From Cephalothrix spiralis (Eukaryota; Nemertea; Palaeonemertea; Archinemertea; Cephalotrichidae): a stretch of 11,870 bases of DNA. Positions 1 to 5,925 of the stretch are shown here, one piece after another. The DNA lies in contig JAUCNG010364485.1 of the NCBI GenBank assembly GCA_032353305.1, positions 1 through 11,870 of the forward strand. Reading direction: 5' to 3'. Position numbers and translations under genes: made by a program. How positions within the stretch are numbered: the stretch's first letter is position 1; every line of letters starts with the position of its first letter. The notes beneath the pieces were generated by a model, which was not told where the DNA came from, did no database searches, and saw only the letters and a program-made list of their open reading frames with translations.

Positions 1-77
1 TGAAGCTTACAGGATCTTACAGCCTTCTGCTGCACTTGCCTTTTAATTTACCTAAGTCATTTTGTAAAAATTGTGAT
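1..77. other. Left flank of the split-direct-repeat element
   Basis: Short AT-rich stretch with no coding potential that I can see. It lies immediately left of repeat A1. If the gene to the right has exons further upstream, as the phase-1 acceptor at 5767 requires, this is intron sequence into which the element inserted. Joining base 77 to base 5641 gives the predicted empty site, although the exact breakpoint is ambiguous by a few A/T bases. Confidence 0.5.
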
Positions 78-371
78 ATATAATTATATTCGTTACGTAC
101 AAGAAATTATAAATGATTATGAATAATTATATATTGGTTGAATGAATTATATACTATTCAAGGGTTCGGTACGTAACAGTTTCTTACATAATTAGATATG
201 ATCATTTATGACATATCTGGAGATGGGATATGTATATGATGTTCATCAAGCGTTGCGATATGCCTAATTCGGTTTTGTAGGCTTTGCTGATGTTTTCATA
301 TATATGTTACTACATATGATATGTTGAACACTTACGGTATTGACTTTCAACACGACGACATGGGGAGAACT
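78..371 (+). repeat. Split direct repeat, copy A1
   Basis: A block of 294 bases that recurs at 1232-1525 at a constant offset of 1,154 with no difference that I can find. The match breaks at base 77 on the left and base 372 on the right, so these are sharp element borders. It contains a 9-base inverted pair, GTTACGTAC at 92-100 and GTACGTAAC at 169-177, close to the outer end. The ATG of the gag-like reading frame lies inside it at 321, so the start of that protein is duplicated in A2. Confidence 0.9.
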
Positions 372-797
372 GATAGTAGTGAATCTCCAAACAGGGAAAG
401 GCAAAGAACAGAAACACAGGCTGATGTTCAGATCAACTTGTACATTCAAAGAGCAACTGATAAAGTTTCAACTGTATTCGAGAAGATTTTTTCGCAAGGA
501 AAAGGCATGAAGTTCAATTCACGTTCAACACTCGAATAAAGACACTGCATGAAGAAGAAGTTCAGGAGATCTTCAGATTGTGAAATGCAGGCGTTTGTTA
601 AAATGGAGAAGTTCAAAGCAGAGATGGCAAAGCGGAATAAATCGATCAACCTAGCAGATCGCAGCCCAGGAGGGTGGGAGACCGATAAGGAGTGTCAAAT
701 GTCCGAGGAGGTGGAAGACAGTGATGATTCACAGAAAAATGAGCAAGATAAGTATTATTATTCATTGTTTCTACAAACATCTAGTATTATTGTTTAA
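321..797 (+). pseudogene. Broken gag-like ORF fragment of a DIRS-type element
   Basis: The reading frame opens at the ATG at 321 inside A1 and runs to a TAA at 537-539. From about 509 the neighbouring frame carries the sensible protein (VQFTFNTRIKTL, then HEEEVQEIF) up to a TGA at 581-583. The original frame is sensible again from about 591 with MEKFKAEMAKRNKS, LADRSPGGWET and an acidic EDSDD stretch, ending at 797. I read this as one coding region with two compensating frameshifts, near 505-512 and 570-590. From memory, the LADRS-x-GW-ET plus acidic, lysine-rich pattern belongs to an uncharacterised gag-like protein family encoded next to tyrosine recombinases in marine invertebrate genomes; this cannot be confirmed without a search. 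Homology seems to stop near 757, where the following residues (YYYSLFLQ) look like noise, probably an internal deletion border. It cannot make an intact protein. Confidence 0.55.
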
Positions 798-1069
798 TTT
801 GCAAAAAATCATAAATTTTAAAGGCCGTATTGTAAGGGAAGTATTCCAGTCTATATTTCGAAAAGGGGGGTTGAAATAGTATAGGCTATATTGTGATTGA
901 ACATGACCATTTGAACTGAATATTTTGCCAAAATATGTGAATTAGGGATCTATTACATCCGTATTTTATCGTAGGCATCGTTGATTACACGGGTCAAAAG
1001 TTTTTTACTTTAATCGTTATGTAAACAAATTATACGGTTCTTATTAACATACCCCTTCTTTCTGGTCTT
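798..1069. other. Non-coding remainder between gag fragment and B1
   Basis: About 270 AT-rich bases with no open frame and no recognisable domain. In a full-length element the reverse transcriptase, RNase H and recombinase would lie between A1 and B1. The whole interval from 372 to 1069 is only 698 bases, so several kilobases appear to have been lost. Confidence 0.45.
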
Positions 1070-1231
1070 AGTCATAATAAATACCAGATTTCTAATAAAG
1101 TACTTTTAGTACTATAATGATTAAATGTTGAAGTTTTTGTTCTTTGAGGTCGTTTATGGTTCTTTTATGATTTCTTGGTAGTTTAGAATTTAATTAATTT
1201 CCTGTCGTTTATCAAAGATATTAGACTGGAA
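1070..1231 (+). repeat. Split direct repeat, copy B1
   Basis: A block of 162 bases, identical as far as I can read to 5479-5640 (offset 4,409). It begins AGTCATAATA and ends GACTGGAA. It ends at 1231 exactly where A2 starts at 1232; the fused B1A2 block would serve as the copy of the circle junction. The ends are not TG...CA, which argues against reading B1/B2 as retroviral-style long terminal repeats. Confidence 0.88.
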
Positions 1232-1525
1232 ATATAATTATATTCGTTACGTACAAGAAATTATAAATGATTATGAATAATTATATATTGGTTGAATGAA
1301 TTATATACTATTCAAGGGTTCGGTACGTAACAGTTTCTTACATAATTAGATATGATCATTTATGACATATCTGGAGATGGGATATGTATATGATGTTCAT
1401 CAAGCGTTGCGATATGCCTAATTCGGTTTTGTAGGCTTTGCTGATGTTTTCATATATATGTTACTACATATGATATGTTGAACACTTACGGTATTGACTT
1501 TCAACACGACGACATGGGGAGAACT
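1232..1525 (+). repeat. Split direct repeat, copy A2
   Basis: Identical to A1 (78-371) over 294 bases. It carries the first 17 codons of the gag-like frame and is cut off right after the fork GGGGAGAACT, where A1 continues into the gag fragment and A2 runs into an unrelated C-rich stretch. Confidence 0.9.
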
Positions 1526-1804
1526 ACCCCGCCCTTAAAAGTTAAGTCCCCCCCCCTCAACTTCATTTTATTAGGTTAAAGCCTTTAATATTGAGTAATA
1601 ATATTCAAATTAATATTTAGTTTTTCCATTACATTAACGGGATTCATTACGATTGAAAGAACATGTATTCACCTTTTTGTAATTTTTTGACTAATGAATT
1701 GTTTTACTTACTATTCAGGCTGAATATAGTTTCGAAAAGATCGAAGAAATGACGAAGTCTACTAAAACCGGATTTGCTGAAGATTTCACGCATCGCTTAT
1801 TATT
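1526..1804. other. Start of the A2-B2 interval, C-rich then AT-rich
   Basis: Opens with a C-rich tract including a run of ten C around 1545-1554, then AT-rich sequence with no coding potential. It leads directly into the 22-bp minisatellite. Confidence 0.4.
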
Positions 1805-1980
1805 TGTCCCAGATAGGGAATTGAATTGTCCCAGATAGGGAATTGAACTGTCCCAGGTAGGGAGTTGAATTGTCCCAGGTAGGGAGTTGAATTGTCCCAG
1901 GTAGGGAGTTGAATTGTCCCAGGTAGGGAGTTGAATTGTCCCAGGTAGGGAGTTGATTCTCTCGGAGTCAAGAGTTGAAT
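1805..1980. repeat. 22-bp minisatellite, seven head-to-tail copies
   Basis: TGTCCC starts at 1805, 1827, 1849, 1871, 1893, 1915 and 1937, a strict 22-base period. The consensus is TGTCCCAGGTAGGGAGTTGA plus AT. The first two copies read AGATAGGGAATTG and the rest AGGTAGGGAGTTG; after 1957 there is a decayed eighth copy (GGAGTCAAGAGTTGAAT). The unit is not a multiple of three and the short minus-strand open frames across it are repeat artefacts. Confidence 0.93.
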
Positions 1981-2324
1981 CGCACAATAGGCATTCATAA
2001 TTTCAAGATTTTTTGTTTTGTATTTTGGTTTTAATTTTAAAAATAAAAATTTATATTTACTTTAAGCTAGATTTAAATTTAACGTTATTTAATACTTTTT
2101 TATATTTTTAAACATTCAACGTCATTTTTCGTTGATAATTTTATTTTTAGTACGCTGACCATAGTTTATGATTTAGATACAAGTTATTTGTGATTCAAAT
2201 AGATTTAATTTTATTTTCTGAAATTGTTTTAGGTTTTTTCAATATATTAAGATTTATGCAGTTTCAATTTTAATTTTACTAGTTATTTCATTAAATATAG
2301 TTAGATAAATATGTTTCTACATCG

Positions 2325-2362
2325 CAGGTAGGGAGTTGAATTGCCCCAGGTAGGGAGTTGAA
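2325..2362. repeat. Two tandem copies of the 22-bp box
   Basis: CAGGTAGGGAGTTGAAT starts at 2325 and again at 2347, keeping the 22-base period of the main array 370 bases upstream. This is an outlying pair of the same minisatellite unit. Confidence 0.85.
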
Positions 2363-2437
2363 TTTTTATGCTTCATATAGCTTTTAATTTAACTTACATT
2401 TATCTGAATTTTGAAATCGTTAAATATTTAAAATATT

Positions 2438-2457
2438 CTCCTAGGTAGGGAGTTGAG
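2438..2457. repeat. Single dispersed copy of the 22-bp box
   Basis: CTAGGTAGGGAGTTGAG, one copy, followed directly by the GTTGCGAATAATACTG landmark of the higher-order repeat. Confidence 0.8.
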
Positions 2458-3010
2458 CCGTTGCGAATAATACTGTTGTTAATAGAATTGAATTTTTCGA
2501 TATTCTTTGACGTTGATTCATATTTTCAAGATATTACTTTTTCCTAGAAAATGTTTTTAGTTTTTGTTTTAAAATGAGAATTTTTGTTTTTAAAATGAGA
2601 ATTTATATTTACTTTAAGCTAGATTTAGCGTTATTTAATATTTTCCTAATTTTAACCATCTTTCATTGATAGTAATCGGTTTTATTTAACTAATTTAAGT
2701 TGAACTTATATTTCTAGTATGATGTTTACCAAATAATTTAGATAATTACGATTCTAATAGTTTTAATATTAACTTTTATATAAAAATTTCTAGTTTTTCA
2801 ATATATTAAGATATAATTATGCAGTTTCAATTTAAGTGCACTAGTTATTTTATTGAATATATATTGATAAATATGATTCATATAGTTTTCAATTTAATTT
2901 AAGTGCATATTCATCTTGAAATGAAATCGTTCAGTTGATTTAATATATTTAGACTATGGTTTTTATAATATAAAATATTTAGACTATTAAGATTTTATGA
3001 TCTTAATTTT

Positions 3011-3071
3011 CTCCCAGGTAGGGAATTGATTCTATTAAGATCTTATTATTTCTCCCAGGTAGGGAGCTGAG
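3011..3071. repeat. Two dispersed copies of the 22-bp box
   Basis: CCCAGGTAGGGAATTGAT at about 3013 and CCCAGGTAGGGAGCTGAG at about 3053, forty bases apart and separated by TCTATTAAGATCTTATTA. The second is followed by the CTGCTGATAATACTGT landmark. Confidence 0.8.
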
Positions 3072-3535
3072 CTGCTGCTGATAATACTGTACATGTATAT
3101 ATTATTATCAAACATTTTACTTTAGAATAATCATATCTCATATCCCAGAATAGGGTTTTTTGATTTTCATTGTTGTGGATTCATATATAATTTCAAAATA
3201 TTACTTTTTTCTTCAGACATAAGATTTTTATATTAATTATGATAGTTTAGATATTAACAATTCTAATAGCCATCATTAGATATTTACAATTCTAATAGTC
3301 ATCATTTAAGATACCTATTATCTTATTATTCTTAAAGACATTGTTTTTAAAAATTGAGTATTATAGATTTCAGTTTAATTTTACTAATTTTAAATGTAAT
3401 TGTTCAAGATTGAATAAATTCAGACATAAGATTTTTATATTAATTTTATGAATCGTTCCAAGATTTTATCCCAGAATCTTTTGAAAAAATTTTAAATTTG
3501 AAAACTATTTATTTTTGAAATTTTTTAATTTGAAT

Positions 3536-3558
3536 TTCCCAGGTAGGGAGTTGATTCT
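3536..3558. repeat. Single dispersed copy of the 22-bp box
   Basis: CCCAGGTAGGGAGTTGATTC, again followed within about 20 bases by the GTTGCTGTGGATAATA landmark, which shows that the box has a fixed place in the higher-order unit. Confidence 0.8.
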
Positions 3559-4065
3559 TATAGAATTTTATAGTTAGTTGCTGTGGATAATATTGTTGTA
3601 TACATGTATTTTATTATTCTACAAAATTTCTACTTTTGGATAATTTATACATCATATCCCAGATTAGGGTTTTTAGATATTCATTGATGTATAGATTCAT
3701 ATTTAATTTTCACAATACATGTATTATTTTTTCTTAAGACATATTCTAGAAGTTAAGACGATTTAGATAATGTAGCTATTTTTTAAAGTTATTTATATTA
3801 ATCTTCATGAATTAATAATCGGTTTATTGAACAAAAGTTTTATTTTTAAGTTGATCTTATATGTCTAGTATGATGTATAGCTAATGATTTTGATAATTAC
3901 GATTCTTAATAGCTTTTATTTTAAGTTACTATTATTATCCTTTATGAAAACTTTCTAGTTTTTCAATACATTAAGATATAATTATTCGTTCTTTAAGTTA
4001 ATCTGTTGCTGATACTATATTTTTCAGGTATACATGTAATATATAATTCACGAACATTGTTATCT

Positions 4066-4357
4066 TTTAATTTTGAAAACTTGTAAATTTTGAGATTTTT
4101 GATATTGAAGACTTGATTTTGAAGGCTTTTAATCTTGAGGAATTTTATTTTGAAACTTTTTAATTTTGAAGACTTTTAATTTTGGAGACTTTTAATTTTA
4201 AAGGTTTTTAATTTTGAGGACTTTAGATTTTGGAGATTTTTAAATTCGAAGACTTTCAATTTTGGAGACTTTTTGGAGACTTTTAATTTTGAAAACGTTT
4301 GATTTTCAAGAATTTTAAATTTGAAAACTTTTAATTTTGAAAACTTTAAATTTTGTT
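4066..4357. repeat. Short-period AT-rich tandem repeat (GACTTTTAATTTTGA-like)
   Basis: More than ten imperfect copies of a unit of about 16-18 bases, with core GACTTTTAATTTTGGA or GAAAACTTTTAATTTTG. Period and sequence drift along the array. It is non-coding and lies inside the A2-B2 interval. Confidence 0.8.
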
Positions 4358-5478
4358 AGAGTTGATCTGCTCACTTAAACTTTTACTTTGAACATTTTTA
4401 TATTTCATATCTCAGAACGGGGATTTTCAATATTCTTTTATTCATAATTTCAAAATATATTTGATTTATAAGCTACTTTCATAATAATTCCAAGTGTTAA
4501 TATTATATACACATGTATTACAAAAGTCATAATTGGATAATTTGTATTTTAAAATTTTTAAAATTTATTTTCTTATCTGATGATTAATAGCTTTAATAAT
4601 TATGATAGCTATCATAATTATGATTCCTATAGTTTTTATTTTTCTAAAAATTTTAAAATATTAATATAAGTACGATTCTCGAATTTTCAATATAATTTAA
4701 TTTGACTTGTTATATTAATTTTCTGAATGAAATAATTCAATTTTCTAAATGAAATTATTCATGATTTAAAATAATTAGATATTAAAGTAGGATTCTTATA
4801 TTTTCTAAAAATATGTTTAGATGAATATGATTTTTTATAGTTTTTTATATTAATCTTATTTATTTTTATTTTAATGGAATTAATTGTTCAAGATTTAAAA
4901 TATTTAGAATTTGATTTTTATAGGTTTCAATTTCGTTTTATGTTTATTAATTTTTATCAAATATTGCTCAAGATTTAATTTTTTTTTTTTAGATAAGTAT
5001 GATATTTTATAATATTTAAAGAACTAGTTCAAGAGGTCGTTCCTAATAAAATACTTAAGATGTAAACATATTTTAGTCATAATTACGATTTTTATACTTT
5101 AAAGTATACGATTCTTATACTTAACTATTTGATTTTAATTTAAACTTAATGTTTTAAATATTTGGATTTACAATATACAAAAAAGTATTATCTTTCTAGT
5201 CTTAAAAATTGTTTTTACCCATATTAATCTTATTGAAAATGTGATCATTTTTTATTCATCTCAATAATATAACATCTGTTTTCAATCTTAGTAATTTAAG
5301 ATTATGATTTAGATTATAACAATAGCAATTTATTTAGATCAATTTATTTGGATCTCAATCTTATGATAAATATAGAAAAATTAACCATTTTTTAGTTATT
5401 TAACATTTATAACATTGTTTATACAAAATTAATTATATTGTAAAACTTTAAATTGTCGTTAAATCTTGTTGATCGAAA

Positions 5479-5640
5479 AGTCATAATAAATACCAGATTT
5501 CTAATAAAGTACTTTTAGTACTATAATGATTAAATGTTGAAGTTTTTGTTCTTTGAGGTCGTTTATGGTTCTTTTATGATTTCTTGGTAGTTTAGAATTT
5601 AATTAATTTCCTGTCGTTTATCAAAGATATTAGACTGGAA
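5479..5640 (+). repeat. Split direct repeat, copy B2 (right end of the element)
   Basis: Same 162 bases as B1 (1070-1231). After 5640 the sequence departs from the B1 context and becomes ordinary intron with a 3' splice site 126 bases on. The right border is therefore sharp and very close to a functional acceptor. Confidence 0.88.
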
Positions 5641-5766
5641 TATAGGTAGTGTGCATTTTTAAATGACCCCTGAGGACAGTTGAAAATAGTTATTTTTTTA
5701 TCTTTGGGTCCGTCAGGGCTATGTGTATGCATTTTCCACCTATTAAGTACAATTATTGTTTTCCAG

Positions 5767-5925
5767 AGTCACTTGTGTCAATCAACTGTGATTTCGAGAA
5801 CAAATATATTTGTGGATATACAATTTTCCCTCCTAAGCCAGGGTTCAGGTGGATATGGCAAGCCGGATCAACATCGACACCTGGGACTGGTCCTGATACG
5901 GATCATACTACAGGAACTAAGACAG
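5767..5925 (+). CDS. Exon 1 (of those visible): N-terminal third of MAM domain 1
   Basis: 159 bp, phase 1 at both ends. The acceptor is TTGTTTTCCAG and the donor GTATGT. It encodes SLVSINCDFEN, then KYICGY, GFRWIWQAGS and TGPDTDHTTGTKT: the MAM start with its first two cysteines, the buried tryptophan and the TGP-x-DHTTG signature. The last base is the first base of a glycine codon completed by exon 2. The open frame continues a little upstream and downstream of the splice sites, but those parts do not resemble MAM. Confidence 0.93.

Larger units (their letters stand above)
1981..5478. repeat. AT-rich A2-B2 interval built of diverged higher-order repeats
   Basis: About 3.5 kb without coding potential but not random. 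Recurring landmarks include a GTTGC-GATAATACTGT-like word at about 2458, 3070, 3577 and 4002; a CATATCCCAGA-TAGGG-TTTT word at about 3139, 3652 and 4405; CTAGTATGATGT at about 2715 and 3865; and TTTTTCAATA-ATTAAGAT near 2235, 2797 and 3959. They recur in a similar order, so the region looks like an old tandem array with units of roughly 400-600 bp that has drifted and lost pieces. From about 4480 to 5478 the repeats become hard to follow and I see only AT-rich sequence. Confidence 0.6.
78..5640 (+). mobile_element. Non-autonomous DIRS-order (PAT/Ngaro-like) split direct repeat element
   Basis: Four repeat blocks occur in the order A1 (78-371), B1 (1070-1231), A2 (1232-1525), B2 (5479-5640). 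A1/A2 share 294 bases and B1/B2 share 162 bases; I see no mismatch or gap in either pair, and B1 abuts A2 with no base between. In PAT and Ngaro-like DIRS retrotransposons the internal B1A2 block is the same sequence as the B2-A1 junction of the circular intermediate, which a tyrosine recombinase integrates without target duplication. That explains this pattern exactly. Only a broken gag-like fragment lies between A1 and B1; reverse transcriptase, RNase H and recombinase are missing, so mobility would depend on a partner in trans. The 3,953-bp A2-B2 interval is much longer than I expect for the class and may be cargo or a later insertion. The class is inferred from architecture plus the gag-like fragment, not from a recombinase. 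Confidence 0.72.

Noticed and set aside
1543-1554. Homopolymer runs (C here, G near 7550, C near 11829) as biological signals
   Set aside because: Runs of ten or more are common in such genomes and prone to length errors in sequencing. They may distort nearby frames but carry no visible function.
1805-1980. CRISPR-like array of short repeats
   Set aside because: The 22-bp units are strictly head to tail with no variable spacers, and the window is eukaryotic.
1715-1998. Minus-strand open frames encoding repeated LPGT/PYLGQ residues
   Set aside because: They are translations of the 22-bp minisatellite. The period is not a multiple of three, so the same peptide cycles through frames in two overlapping ORFs.
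1070-5640. LTR retrotransposon with 162-bp terminal repeats (B1 and B2)
   Set aside because: The repeats do not start TG and end CA, no primer-binding site or polypurine tract is evident, there is no gag-pol between them, and the A repeats abutting B1 are left unexplained.
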